Shown here one piece after another: positions 24,204 to 35,084 of a stretch of 64,000 bases of DNA. The number at the start of each line of letters is the position of its first letter. Position 1 is the first letter of the stretch. The notes below the pieces were generated by a model. The model searched no databases, had not been told where the DNA came from, and was given only the letters and a program-made list of their open reading frames with translations. The DNA lies in contig NZ_JAMXQV010000008.1 in assembly GCF_024703995.1 (NCBI RefSeq), positions 186,001 through 250,000 on the forward strand, in the 5' to 3' direction. This DNA is from Amycolatopsis iheyensis. GTDB lineage: Bacteria > Actinomycetota > Actinomycetes > Mycobacteriales > Pseudonocardiaceae. The position numbers and the translations under genes were made by a program.

Positions 24204-24229
24204 GGTGGGCGCGAGCCGTCGCGCCCACC
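24204..24229 (+). terminator. Second 11-bp hairpin with GCCG tetraloop
   Basis: GGTGGGCGCGA (24204-24214) pairs perfectly with TCGCGCCCACC (24219-24229) over a GCCG loop. With the hairpin at 24126 it probably ends transcription before the small membrane gene at 24316. Confidence 0.5.
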
Positions 24230-24315
24230 ACGGCAACCCCGGCCGCGCCACCCCCGAACCGCCGGAAGGTGGGAGCGCGCGGCACCCGAAACACCGCCCG
24301 TGAGAGGCTGGCAGC

Positions 24316-24489
24316 ATGGCCAAGCCGACCCCGCTGCAGTTCCGGAACATCCTCGTCGCCGTCCTGGCGGCGGCCGGGTTCGTCTGGAGCATTGTCGCCG
24401 GGCTTCAGTGGTGGGTCAGTGCCATCATCGGGTGCGCCTGCGTCCTGTCGCTGGCCTCCGCCTACCTCAACCGGCCCGACGCCGGCTGA
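24316..24489 (+). CDS. 57-residue two-helix membrane protein
   Basis: A short frame MAKPTPLQFRNILVAV with two hydrophobic stretches (about residues 11-28 and 32-50) and a polar C-terminus NRPDAG. Codon third positions are strongly GC as in neighbouring genes. It ends 10 nt before the convergent allantoicase stop. The function is unknown. It is supported only by frame, hydrophobicity and codon use. Confidence 0.55.
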   Translation: MAKPTPLQFRNILVAVLAAAGFVWSIVAGLQWWVSAIIGCACVLSLASAYLNRPDAG

Positions 24490-24498
24490 CCCCTCACC

Positions 24499-25500
24499 TC
24501 AGCGCGTTTGGGAGAACCGGGCTTTGAGGTTCGTGCGGCCCGCCTCGGTGAGCCGGCCGAACAGGCGCAGCCTGGCCAGTCCGCCGTCCGGGTGGATGTC
24601 CAGGCGGACCTCCGTCACCTCGGGTGCGTCCTTCAGCGCGAAGCGGTGACGGGTGTCCGGCTGCAGGCGCGTCTTCGGCAGCAGGTCGACCCATTCGCCG
24701 TACGTGTCACGGCCGCGCACCGATGCCCAGCCCGGCGCGTTGCCCTTGAGGTTGCTCGTGTCCAGCTCGGCGAACCGGACGATCCCGGCGCCGGCCAGCC
24801 GCACCGTCACCCAGTCGTTGCCGTCGTCGCGGCGGCGGGCCGTCTCCCAGCCCTCCGCCTGGTGTGCCGCCAGCCCCGGCGAGAGCATGTTGTTCGGCGA
24901 CGAATAGAACTTGTTGCTGCAGCCCGTCACCAGCGCGCCGTTCTCCAGGGCCGCCAGGTCGAGCGCGTCGACGTCGAGCAGGTCCGGGTCCGGGATCGGG
25001 GCGCCGTGCACCCGCAGGCGGGCCACTCCGCCGTCCGGGTGCTGGGTCAACCGGACGTGCGTGTACCGGCGCGAACCGTTGACCGCGTAGAAGTTCTCCG
25101 TGTGCCCCGCCGCCGGGGCGCGGTCGACCAGGACGTCCCAGTCCGCTTCCGCCACCTCCGCCGCCGACGGGTAACCCGGCACCGACGCCGCCTCCACCGA
25201 GACGAACGGCGGGTAGTTGCCCTTGAAGAACGCCGTGTCGACGATGACGCCGGTGACCGTGCCGGCGAGGCCGAGCCGGACGATCGCCTGGTCGTCACCC
25301 GGCTCGCGGTGGCGGCGGGTCTCCCAGCCGTCGTAGACCTGGCCCTTGGGCCCGAACGTCTCGGCGCGGTGGGCCGGGACCCACGGGTTGACCAGGTTCT
25401 CCTTCTCGGCGAACAGCTCGTCGGTCGCCCACATCACGGTCCCGCCGAAGCGGCGCGACGCGAGGTCGGGCAGTTCTGTCCACTCAGGACGGTCAGTCAA
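24499..25500 (-). CDS. alc: Allantoicase
   Basis: A 333-residue enzyme that splits allantoate into urea and ureidoglycolate. Two homologous jelly-roll halves are seen, each with a WETRRHRE or WETARRRD motif and an R-x-HPDGG-x-ARLRL motif. The start is TTG at 25498-25500: GGAGG sits 5 nt before it and no better codon follows soon. It lies 13 nt after allantoinase in one operon. Confidence 0.92.
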   Translation of the reverse strand: MTDRPEWTELPDLASRRFGGTVMWATDELFAEKENLVNPWVPAHRAETFGPKGQVYDGWETRRHREPGDDQAIVRLGLAGTVTGVIVDTAFFKGNYPPFVSVEAASVPGYPSAAEVAEADWDVLVDRAPAAGHTENFYAVNGSRRYTHVRLTQHPDGGVARLRVHGAPIPDPDLLDVDALDLAALENGALVTGCSNKFYSSPNNMLSPGLAAHQAEGWETARRRDDGNDWVTVRLAGAGIVRFAELDTSNLKGNAPGWASVRGRDTYGEWVDLLPKTRLQPDTRHRFALKDAPEVTEVRLDIHPDGGLARLRLFGRLTEAGRTNLKARFSQTR

Positions 25501-25513
25501 GGCAGCCTCCAGT

Positions 25514-26842
25514 TCAGCAGTCGTCCCGGGTCAGCAGCTCGCCGTGCGGCGCTTCGCCGGTGATTTCGGTGCCCCGCAACCACGTCGAACGCACGACGCC
25601 GGCCAGCGGGCGGCGATCGTAGGCGCTGACCGGGTTGCGGTGCTTCAGTTTCGCGACGTCCACCACGAACGCCTCGTCCGGCGCGAACACGCAGAAGTCG
25701 GCGTCGTACCCCGCCGCCAAGTGCCCCTTGCGGCGCATCCCGGCCTGCGCGGCCGGGCGCTGCGCCATCCAGCGGACGACGTCGGTGAGCGCGAACCCGC
25801 GTTGCCGCGCCTGCGTCCAGATCGCCGGCAAACCCAGCTGCAGGCTCGAAATCCCGCCCCAGGCCAGCCCGAAGTCGCCGCTGTCGAACCGTTTCAGCTC
25901 CGGCGTGCACGGCGAGTGGTCGCTGACGATGGTGTCGATCACCCCGTCGGCGAGCCCCTGCCACAGCAGCTCGCGGTTGGCCGCCTCCCGGATCGGCGGG
26001 CAGCACTTGAACTGCGTCGCGCCGTCGCGGATCTCCTCGGCGACGAAGCTGAGGTAGTGCGGGCAGGTCTCGGCGGTCAGCGCCACGCCGTCGCGGCGCG
26101 CGGCCGCGACCAGCGGCAGCGCTTCGGCCGAGGACAGGTGCAGGATGTGCGCCCGCGCGTCGTGGCGGCGGGCCGCCTCGATCACGTGCGTGATCGCGAG
26201 GTTCTCCGCCGCGCGCGGCCGGGACTGCAGGAAGTCGACATAGCGACCGCCGTGCGGCTCCGGCGCCGAACCGATCTCGTGCGCGTCTTCCGCGTGGACG
26301 ATCATCAGCGCGTCGAAAGAACTCAGCTCCCGCAACGCTTCGTCCAACCCGGCCGGGTCGAGCGGCGGGAACTCGTCGACGCCCGAGTGCAGCAGGAAGC
26401 ACTTGAAGCCGAACACGCCGGCTTCGTGCAGGCCACGAAGATCCGTGACGTTGCCCGGGATGGCGCCGCCCCAGAACCCGACGTCGACGTGCACCCGGCC
26501 GGTCGCCGCCTTGCGCTTGACCTCCAGCGCCGCGACGTCGACGGTCGGCGGCAGGCTGTTGAGCGGCATGTCCACGATCGTGGTCACCCCGCCAGCGGCC
26601 GCCGCGCGGGTCGCCGTCTCGAAGCCCTCCCACTCGGCGCGGCCGGGATCGTTGACGTGGACGTGCGTGTCGACGAGTCCCGGCAGCAGCACGACGTCGT
26701 CGCCGAGTTCGACGACGCGGTCGCCGGACAGCGAAGCGCCGCCGGGTTCGACCGCGACGATCCGTCCGCCGTCGACGCCGAGGGTCGCCGGCACCTCGCC
26801 CTCGGCCGTCACGGCCCGGGCTGCGCGCACCACAAGATCCAT
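25514..26842 (-). CDS. allB: Allantoinase
   Basis: A 442-residue cyclic amidohydrolase opening the allantoin ring to allantoate. It has the metal motif DTHVHVNDPG, the carboxylated lysine in FGFKCFLLHSG, histidines in HAEDAHE and HILHLSSAEAL, and the aspartate in IVSDHSPCTPELK. ATG 26842 is chosen because GAAGGG lies 8 nt upstream and the protein then starts at the usual MDLVVRAARAV. It heads the allB-alc operon. A TTC-N9-GAA site lies in its leader. Confidence 0.94.
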   Translation of the reverse strand: MDLVVRAARAVTAEGEVPATLGVDGGRIVAVEPGGASLSGDRVVELGDDVVLLPGLVDTHVHVNDPGRAEWEGFETATRAAAAGGVTTIVDMPLNSLPPTVDVAALEVKRKAATGRVHVDVGFWGGAIPGNVTDLRGLHEAGVFGFKCFLLHSGVDEFPPLDPAGLDEALRELSSFDALMIVHAEDAHEIGSAPEPHGGRYVDFLQSRPRAAENLAITHVIEAARRHDARAHILHLSSAEALPLVAAARRDGVALTAETCPHYLSFVAEEIRDGATQFKCCPPIREAANRELLWQGLADGVIDTIVSDHSPCTPELKRFDSGDFGLAWGGISSLQLGLPAIWTQARQRGFALTDVVRWMAQRPAAQAGMRRKGHLAAGYDADFCVFAPDEAFVVDVAKLKHRNPVSAYDRRPLAGVVRSTWLRGTEITGEAPHGELLTRDDC

Positions 26843-26878
26843 CCGAAAGCCCTTCGCCGGGAGGATGAGCACCATCGA

Positions 26879-26893
26879 TTCCACAGAACGGAA
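26879..26893 (-). promoter_or_regulatory. Putative AllR/IclR-type operator in the allB leader
   Basis: TTCCACAGAACGGAA shares the TTC-N9-GAA layout and CGGAA half with the site in the malate synthase promoter at 42394-42408 (TTCTGCATAGCGGAA). It lies about 12-26 nt downstream of the predicted transcription start, where a repressor could block elongation. Confidence 0.5.
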
Positions 26894-26911
26894 AGACGGT
26901 TTCGCACAACG

Positions 26912-26941
26912 ACAGTAACCACGGCGCGCGCCACTCGTCAA
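26912..26941 (-). promoter_or_regulatory. Predicted allB-alc promoter
   Basis: On the minus strand TTGACG (26936-26941) and TACTGT (26912-26917) are 18 nt apart. The predicted start is near 26905, giving a leader of about 60 nt. Confidence 0.45.
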
Positions 26942-26970
26942 CGACGGACGCGGCGCGTTACGGTCGACCC

Positions 26971-27447
26971 GTGCGGCTTGAAGCGGAGTTCACCAGCGAA
27001 CCGTTCCACGGCGAGGGTTCGCCACCCGAGCACGCCGTCGCCGCGCGCGACGCCGCCGTGGAAGCGGGACTGGAGACCGACTTCGGGCCGCTCGGCACCC
27101 TCGCAAGGGGCGAGGCGAAGGCGCTGTACGACGCGCTCCCGGCGATCGCGCAGGCCGCGCTGGAAGGCGGCGCCACCCGCGTGACGCTGCAGCTGCGCCG
27201 GGCCGACGACGACCGGGGCGCGCCCGCCGTCGAGCTGAACGACGCGCTGGCCCGGCTGATCGCGGACGTCGAACGCGAACTGGGCGCCAAGCTGGGCGAA
27301 CTGGACCGCCCCGGCAAGCAGCGCGCGGTCCGGCTGCTGCGTGAACGCGGCGCCTTCGGCCTGCGGAAATCGGTCTCCTCGGTGGCCGACGCGCTGGGGG
27401 TCACCCGGTTCACGGTCTACAACTACCTCAACCGCGAAGCCGACTGA
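26971..27447 (+). CDS. Regulator fusing a thiamine-binding-like (YkoF/MTH1187) domain to HTH
   Basis: 158 residues. The N-terminal 80 residues (RLEAEFTSEPFHGEG, ETDFGPLGTLARGEA, GATRVTLQLRR) match the small YkoF/MTH1187 fold known to bind thiamine-like ligands. The C-terminal 40 residues hold a helix-turn-helix SVSSVADALGVTRFTVYNYLNR. It reads towards the uraD-uraH-uricase operon and is divergent from allB. TACGGT at 26959-26964 places the transcript start on the GTG, so it is probably leaderless. It may be a local purine-pathway regulator; the ligand is unknown. Confidence 0.72.
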   Translation: MRLEAEFTSEPFHGEGSPPEHAVAARDAAVEAGLETDFGPLGTLARGEAKALYDALPAIAQAALEGGATRVTLQLRRADDDRGAPAVELNDALARLIADVERELGAKLGELDRPGKQRAVRLLRERGAFGLRKSVSSVADALGVTRFTVYNYLNREAD

Positions 27448-27456
27448 CCAGCACTT

Positions 27457-27471
27457 TCAACAAAATGTTGA
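27457..27471 (+). promoter_or_regulatory. Palindromic operator upstream of uraD
   Basis: TCAACA-AAA-TGTTGA is a perfect 6-bp inverted repeat that overlaps the -35 element of the uraD promoter. It differs from the TTC-N9-GAA sites of the allB and aceB promoters, so a different regulator is likely. Confidence 0.6.
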
Positions 27472-27496
27472 CGGAACTCCGGGGTCGACGTACGGT
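27468..27496 (+). promoter_or_regulatory. Leaderless promoter of uraD-uraH-uox
   Basis: TTGACG (27468-27473) and TACGGT (27491-27496) are exactly 17 nt apart. The predicted start coincides with the GTG at 27503, and no ribosome binding site is seen. Confidence 0.6.
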
Positions 27497-27502
27497 CAGG
27501 CC

Positions 27503-27955
27503 GTGCTGCTCACCGAGTTCAACACCGCCGACGACGTCCGCCCGCTGCTGACGGCCTGCCTCGCCGTCCCCCGCTGGGTGGACGCGATCCTCGACGGCCG
27601 GCCGTACGCCGACCTGGACGCGCTGAAGGCCGCCGCCGACCTGCCGTTGCGCGACGACGAGATCCACCAGGCCATGGCCGCGCACCCCCGGATCGGGGAA
27701 AAGCCGGCGGACGGCTGGGCGCGCTCGGAACAGTCCGGTGTGGACAATGCCGATGCCTTCGCCGCCGCGAACGCCGAGTACGAGGCCAAGTTCGGGCACG
27801 TCTACCTCGTCTGCGCCAGCGGCCGAAGCGGCGACGAGCTGCTGAAGATCCTGCGAAGCAGGCTGGACAACGACCCCGCGACCGAACTGGCCGTCGCCGG
27901 GCGTGAACTGCTGAAGATCGCCGAACTCCGACTCGCGAAAGCGGTGACCGCGTGA
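27503..27955 (+). CDS. uraD: OHCU decarboxylase
   Basis: A 150-residue 2-oxo-4-hydroxy-4-carboxy-5-ureidoimidazoline decarboxylase, the third step from urate, giving S-allantoin. The catalytic histidine lies in MAAHPRIGEK, and the family stretch EYEAKFGHVYLVCASGRS follows. The GTG start is set by the leaderless promoter. It overlaps uraH by 4 nt. Confidence 0.92.
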   Translation: MLLTEFNTADDVRPLLTACLAVPRWVDAILDGRPYADLDALKAAADLPLRDDEIHQAMAAHPRIGEKPADGWARSEQSGVDNADAFAAANAEYEAKFGHVYLVCASGRSGDELLKILRSRLDNDPATELAVAGRELLKIAELRLAKAVTA

Positions 27956-28269
27956 GCCTCGTGACCACCCACGTCCTCGACACGGCGACCGGGCGCCCCG
28001 CGCCGGGGATCGCCGTGCGGTTCGAGACGCAAGCCGGCGAAAAGATCGCCGAAGGGCGCACCGACGACGACGGCCGCATCCGCGACCTCGGCCCCGAAAC
28101 CCTGGCCCCCGGCGGCTACCGGCTGGTCTTCGACACCGGCGCCTACCTGGGCCCGGACGCCTTCTTCCCGGAGGTGGCCCTCACCTTCCGGATTTCCGAC
28201 GGCACCGCGCACCACCACGTGCCGCTCCTGCTCAGCCCGTTCGCCTATTCGACCTACCGAGGGAGCTGA
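27952..28269 (+). CDS. uraH: 5-hydroxyisourate hydrolase
   Basis: A 105-residue transthyretin-like enzyme that hydrolyses 5-hydroxyisourate to OHCU. It shows the N-terminal THVLDTATGRPA and the C-terminal YSTYRGS, the two defining motifs with catalytic His, Arg and Tyr-Arg-Gly-Ser. It overlaps uraD (GTGA) and lies 3 nt before uricase, giving a three-gene urate-to-allantoin operon. Confidence 0.94.
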   Translation: MSLVTTHVLDTATGRPAPGIAVRFETQAGEKIAEGRTDDDGRIRDLGPETLAPGGYRLVFDTGAYLGPDAFFPEVALTFRISDGTAHHHVPLLLSPFAYSTYRGS

Positions 28270-28272
28270 ACC

Positions 28273-29154
28273 GTGGCCATCACCCTGGGCCCCAACCAGT
28301 ACGGCAAGGCGGAGGTCCGCCTGGTGACGGTGCGCCGCGACGGCCCCGTCCACCACCTCAAGGACCTCACCGTGTCGACGTCGCTGCGCGGCGAGCTCGC
28401 CGCGACGCACCTCACCGGCGACAACGCCGGCGTGCTCGCGACCGACACGCAGAAGAACACCGTGTACGCCTTCGCGAAGGAGGCGCCGGTCGGCGAGATC
28501 GAGGACTTCGGCCTGCGCCTGGCGCGGCACTTCACCGGCACGCAGGGGAACATCACCGGCGCGCGGGTCAAGATCGACGAGCACGGCTGGGACCGCATCG
28601 CGGTCGGCGGCGAGCCGCACGACCACGCGTTCAGCCGCTCCGGCGACGAGCGCCGCACGACCGCGGTAACGATCCGGGACGGCCGCGCGTGGGTCGTCTC
28701 CGGCATCGACGGCCTGACGCTGCTCAAGTCGACCGGTTCGGAGTTCCACGGCTACCCGCGCGACCAGTACACGACGCTCCCCGAGACCGACGACCGCATC
28801 CTGGCGACGGCCGTGACGGCGCGCTGGCGCTACCAGGGCGAGGACGTCGACTGGGCCGAGAGCCACCGCGAGGTCCGGCGCCTGATGCTGGAGACGTTCG
28901 CGACGAAGCACAGCCTTTCCCTGCAGCAGACGCTCTACGCGATGGGCGAGTCGGTACTGGAAGCCCGCGAAGAGGTCGCCGAGGTCCGGCTGTCGCTGCC
29001 GAACAAGCACCACTTCCTGGTGGACCTGAGCCCCTTCGGGCTGAAGAACGACAACGAGGTGTTCTACGCCGCGGACCGGCCGTACGGGTTGATCGAGGGA
29101 ACGATCCTGCGCGACGACGCCGAGGACCCGGGCCCGGCCTGGGACCTCCACTGA
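28273..29154 (+). CDS. uox: Urate oxidase (uricase)
   Basis: A 293-residue cofactor-free uricase that oxidises urate to 5-hydroxyisourate with O2, releasing H2O2. It has two T-fold halves; LGPNQYGKAEVRLV near the start, TGDNAGVLATDTQKNTVYAF with the catalytic Thr, and LPNKHHFLVDLSPFG near the C-terminus are family motifs. The GTG start follows GGGAGCTG. It is the last gene of the operon; two large palindromes follow directly. Confidence 0.95.
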   Translation: MAITLGPNQYGKAEVRLVTVRRDGPVHHLKDLTVSTSLRGELAATHLTGDNAGVLATDTQKNTVYAFAKEAPVGEIEDFGLRLARHFTGTQGNITGARVKIDEHGWDRIAVGGEPHDHAFSRSGDERRTTAVTIRDGRAWVVSGIDGLTLLKSTGSEFHGYPRDQYTTLPETDDRILATAVTARWRYQGEDVDWAESHREVRRLMLETFATKHSLSLQQTLYAMGESVLEAREEVAEVRLSLPNKHHFLVDLSPFGLKNDNEVFYAADRPYGLIEGTILRDDAEDPGPAWDLH

Positions 29155-29201
29155 CCGTAGCTTTCACGTGAAAGCTACGGGCGTAGCTTTCACGTGAAAG
29201 C
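29155..29201. repeat. Two tandem GTAGCTTTCACGTGAAAGC palindromes
   Basis: 29155-29180 is a perfect 26-bp palindrome, starting one base after the uricase stop codon. 29183-29201 repeats its core, with a 16-bp palindrome GCTTTCACGTGAAAGC at 29186-29201. As RNA the first can fold into a strong terminator-like hairpin. Confidence 0.7.
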
Positions 29202-29206
29202 GACCT

Positions 29207-29224
29207 TGATAGATCGCTCTATCA
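29207..29224 (+). promoter_or_regulatory. TetR-type operator
   Basis: TGATAGA-TCGC-TCTATCA has perfect 7-bp arms with a 4-nt spacer. It ends 7 nt before the GTG start of the TetR gene, a typical autoregulatory position. Confidence 0.65.
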
Positions 29225-29231
29225 TGGGGGT

Positions 29232-29816
29232 GTGGCAGGGACCAAGGAACGCATCATGGCCGCCGGCGCGGAGCTCTTCCGGCGCAACGGCTACACCGGC
29301 ACCGGGCTGAAGCAGATCGTCACCGAGGCGAGCGCCCCCTTCGGGTCGCTCTACCACTTCTTCCCCGGCGGCAAGGAACAGCTCGGCGAGGAGGTCATCC
29401 GCGCCTCCGGGCTCGCCTACATCCAGCTCTTCGACCTCTTCATCGCGCCCGCCCCGGACCTGATCAGCGGCATCGAAGCCTTCTTCGCCGCCGGGATCGC
29501 CACCCTCGAAGCCACCGACTACGTCGAAGGCTGCCCGATCGCCACCGTCGCCCTCGAGGTCGCCTCCACCAACGAGCCGCTGCGGAAAGCCACCGCCGAC
29601 GTCTTCACCGCGTGGATCGACGCCGGCACCGAGAAGTTCGGCAAGTTCGGGATCAGCGAAGCAGCCGCGCGGACCCTCACCATCACCGCCGTCAACAACC
29701 TCGAAGGCGCCTTCGTGCTCTGCCGCTCGCTGCGGGACACCGAGGCCATGGCCGTCGCGGGGGCCGCGACCGTCGACGTCGCCCGGCGACTGCTGCAAGA
29801 ACGCACACAACTTTAG
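29232..29816 (+). CDS. TetR-family regulator, LmrA/YxaF-like
   Basis: A 194-residue regulator. The helix-turn-helix GYTGTGLKQIVTEASAPFGSLYHFFPGGKEQL (about residues 21-52) and the CPIATVALEVAS segment belong to the LmrA/YxaF type. The GTG start is fixed by the operator position. It stands alone between uricase and an alpha-galactosidase; no obvious target gene other than itself is adjacent in the same transcript. Confidence 0.84.
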   Translation: MAGTKERIMAAGAELFRRNGYTGTGLKQIVTEASAPFGSLYHFFPGGKEQLGEEVIRASGLAYIQLFDLFIAPAPDLISGIEAFFAAGIATLEATDYVEGCPIATVALEVASTNEPLRKATADVFTAWIDAGTEKFGKFGISEAAARTLTITAVNNLEGAFVLCRSLRDTEAMAVAGAATVDVARRLLQERTQL

Positions 29817-29918
29817 TCGGGAATCCAACACAAATCATCAAGATGGCGCTTGACCGCGCAGCAGTGGACACGGAAGCTGCAATTTCTCCTCCCCCACCGC
29901 TGTCGGTTGGAGCTGCCC

Positions 29919-31488
29919 ATGCGCCGAGTCCTCGCTGTCCTCGCCACCGCCGTCGCCGCGATCGGGCTGGCGAGCCCGCCCGCGCACGCCCTCGAAAACG
30001 GGCTCGCGAGAACACCGCCGATGGGCTGGAACACCTGGAACACCTTCGAGTGCAACATCAACGAAACGCTCGTCAAGCAGACCACCGACCTCATGGTCAG
30101 CTCCGGGATGCGCGACCGCGGCTACACCTACGTCAACCTCGACGACTGCTGGATGACCCGCAGCCGCGACGGCAACGGCAACCTCGTCGCCGACTCCGCG
30201 AAGTTCCCCAGCGGCCTCAAGGCCCTCGGCGACTACATCCACGCGCGCGGCATGAAGTTCGGCATCTACGAGAGCGCCGGCTCCGAAACTTGCCAGCACT
30301 ACCCCGGCAGCCTCGGCCACGAGCAGACCGACGCAAACAGCTTCGCGAGCTGGGGTGTCGACTACCTCAAGTACGACAACTGCGGCAGCCCGGCCGGTGA
30401 GAACCAGCAGGACTACGTCCGCCGCTACTCCGCGATGCGTGACGCGCTCAAGGCGACCGGCCGCCCGATCGCCTACAGCATCTGCGAATGGGGCAACTTT
30501 TCACCCTCGACCTGGGCGCCGGACGTCGGCAACCTGTGGCGCACCACCGGGGACATCACCAACAACTGGGGCAGCATCGACTCGATCTACCGCCAGAACG
30601 TCGGCCTCGCGTCCGCCGCGAAACCCGGTGCCTGGAACGACCCCGACATGCTCGAGGTCGGCGACGGCATGGACTTCCAGGAGGACCGCGCCCACTTCAC
30701 GCTCTGGGCCGCGATGGCCGCGCCGCTGATCGCGGGCGCCGACCTGCGCAGCGCCAGCATCGCCACCTTCTCGACCTACCTCAACGCCGACGTCATCGCG
30801 ATCGACCAGGACCCGCTCGGCAAGCAGGCGACGCGGATCTCCTCCAGCGGTGGCCTCGACGTCCTGAAGAAGCCGCTCCAGAACGGAGACGTCGCCTTCG
30901 TGCTGTTCAACGAGAACAGCACCACGAAGACCGTCTCGACGACCACGGCCGCGGCCGGGCTGCCCGCCGCGTCCAGCTACCGGCTGACCAACCTGTGGTC
31001 GAAGGAGCAGACCACCACCACCGGCGCGATCAGCGCGAACGTCCCTTCGCACGGCACCGTCATCTACCGCGTCACGGCCAACGCGAGCGGCAGCAACCCG
31101 GCGAAAGCGCTGCAGGGCGCGTCGTCCTCCCGCTGCATCGACATCAACGGCAACGTCACCACACCCGGCACGAAGGTCGACATCTGGGACTGCGACGGCG
31201 GGTCCAACCAGTCCTGGACGTTCACCGGCGCCGGTGAGCTGAAGGCGTCGAACGGCCTCTGCCTCGACGCCGACGAGGGCGGCACCACCGCCGGGACCAA
31301 GCTCATCGCCTGGACCTGTCACGGCGGCGCGAACCAGAAGTTCAAGCTCAACCCGGACGGCTCGATCACCGGCACCCAGACCGGCCTGTGCGTCGACGTC
31401 ACCGGCGGCGACAAGCCCGCCGGCAACGTCAACGGCACTCAGCTCGAACTCTGGGGCTGCAACGACGACGCCAACCAGAACTGGGCCC

Positions 31489-31496
<8 letters not shown>
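29919..31496 (+). CDS. Secreted GH27 alpha-galactosidase with ricin-type CBM
   Basis: 525 residues. The signal peptide (RRVLAVLATAVAAIGLA, cut near AHA-LE) precedes the GH27 catalytic domain. The nucleophile is Asp153 in YLKYDNCG and the acid/base Asp241 in GAWNDPDMLEVG; TPPMGWNTWNTF marks the entry strand. A beta-sandwich follows, then a C-terminal ricin-type beta-trefoil (CBM13) with three repeats ending in NQSWTF, NQKFKL and NQNWAL. It releases galactose, or possibly L-arabinopyranose, from plant polymers outside the cell. TTGGAG lies before the ATG. It is an outlier inside the purine cluster and overlaps the convergent dehydrogenase gene by 8 nt. Confidence 0.9.
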
Positions 31497-33743
<2,247 letters not shown>

Positions 33744-33747
<4 letters not shown>

Positions 33748-35084
33748 CTGGCCTCCCTCAACCGAGCGCTCGCCGACGCCAGCTCGCGAGCGATCCCGGA
33801 CTCGTCCGCTTCACGCAGGACACCGTCCTCGACGACGGCCTTGCCGCCGACGAACAGCCGCCGCACCGGCGGCGGCGTGCCGAGCACCAGCGCCGCCACC
33901 GGGTCGGTGATGCCCGCGTAGTTGAGCCCGGTCAGGTCCCAGACGGCGAGGTCGGCGAGCTTGCCGGGTTCGAGCGAGCCGAGGTCGTCGGCGCGGCCCA
34001 GGCAGCGCGCGCCGCCCATCGTGCCCATCCACAGGGCTTCGCGCGTGGTCAGCCCGCGCGGGCCGCCGCGCTGGCGGGCCTGCAGCAACGCCTGGTGCAG
34101 TTCCTCGGCGAGGCCGCCGGACTCGCTCGACGCGGCCCCGTCGACGCCGAGGCCGACCGCCACACCGGCGTCGAGCAGGTCGCGGACCGGGGCGATGCCG
34201 GTGCCGAGCCGGCCGTTGGACGTCGGACAGTGCGCCGCGCCGGTGCCGGTCGCGCCGAACCGGCGGATCGCCTCGGGCGCGAGGTGGACGGTGTGCGCGA
34301 GCCAGACGTCGTCGGCGAGCCAGCCCAGCTTGTCGGCGTACTCGGCGGGCGTGCAGCCGACCTCGGCGAGGCACTGCTTCTCCTCGTCGAGGGTCTCGGC
34401 GAGGTGGGTGTGCAGCCGGACGCCCTTGCGGCGGGCCAGCTCGGCCGCGCCGGACATCAGCCGCTCGGTGACCGAGAACGGCGAGCACGGGCCCGCGGCG
34501 ATCTGCAGGTGCGCGCCCGCGGAGTCGTCGTGGAAGCGGTCGATCGCCGCTTCGGTGCCGGTCAGCGCGTCCTCGGTCGACTCGACGAGGTTGTCCGGCG
34601 GGAGGCCGCCGTCGGACTCACCGCGGTCCATCGACCCGCGCACGACGTGCAGCCGGACGCCGATCCGCTGCCGGGCCGCGGCCAGCGCCGCGACCTGGTC
34701 GCCACCGTCGCGCGGGAAGACGTAGTGGTGGTCGGCGACGGTCGTGCAGCCGGTCAGTGCCAGCCGCGCCAGGCCGGCCGTGGCCGCAGCGTGCGTGACG
34801 CCGTCGTCGAGCCGGCCCCAGACCGGGTAGAGCTGCTTGAGCCACTCGAAGAGCGTGTGGTCGGCGGCCAGCCCGCGGGTCGCCCACTGGTAGAGGTGGT
34901 GGTGGGTGTTGATCAGGCCGGGCGTGACCAGGCAGCCCGACGCGTCGACCCGCTCGTCGAACTCGCCGGTGTAGACGCCTTCGCCGACTTCGGCGATGCG
35001 GTCGTTCTCGACGACGACGTGGCCGTTCGCGTGTTCCTCGCCGGTGACCGTGGCGATCGCCGCGTTCGCGATGAGCGTCTTCAC
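33744..35084 (-). CDS. 8-oxoguanine deaminase-type amidohydrolase
   Basis: A 446-residue metal amidohydrolase. It has the metal motif NTHHHLYQW, HTHLAET, a third His in AHTVHLAPE and the aspartate in GLGVDGAASSES. FEWLKQLYPVW and the Gln/Trp after the triple His are typical of the 8-oxoguanine/isocytosine deaminase branch, which makes urate directly from 8-oxoguanine. Guanine deaminase activity is an alternative. The GTG start follows GGAGG and overlaps the Fe-S subunit stop. It sits in the middle of the dehydrogenase operon, feeding urate to the pathway. Confidence 0.82.

Noticed and set aside
24087..24315. Gene in the gap between the MBL hydrolase and the 57-residue membrane protein
   Set aside because: Only Arg/Ala-rich random frames are present; the sequence is explained by two strong hairpins.
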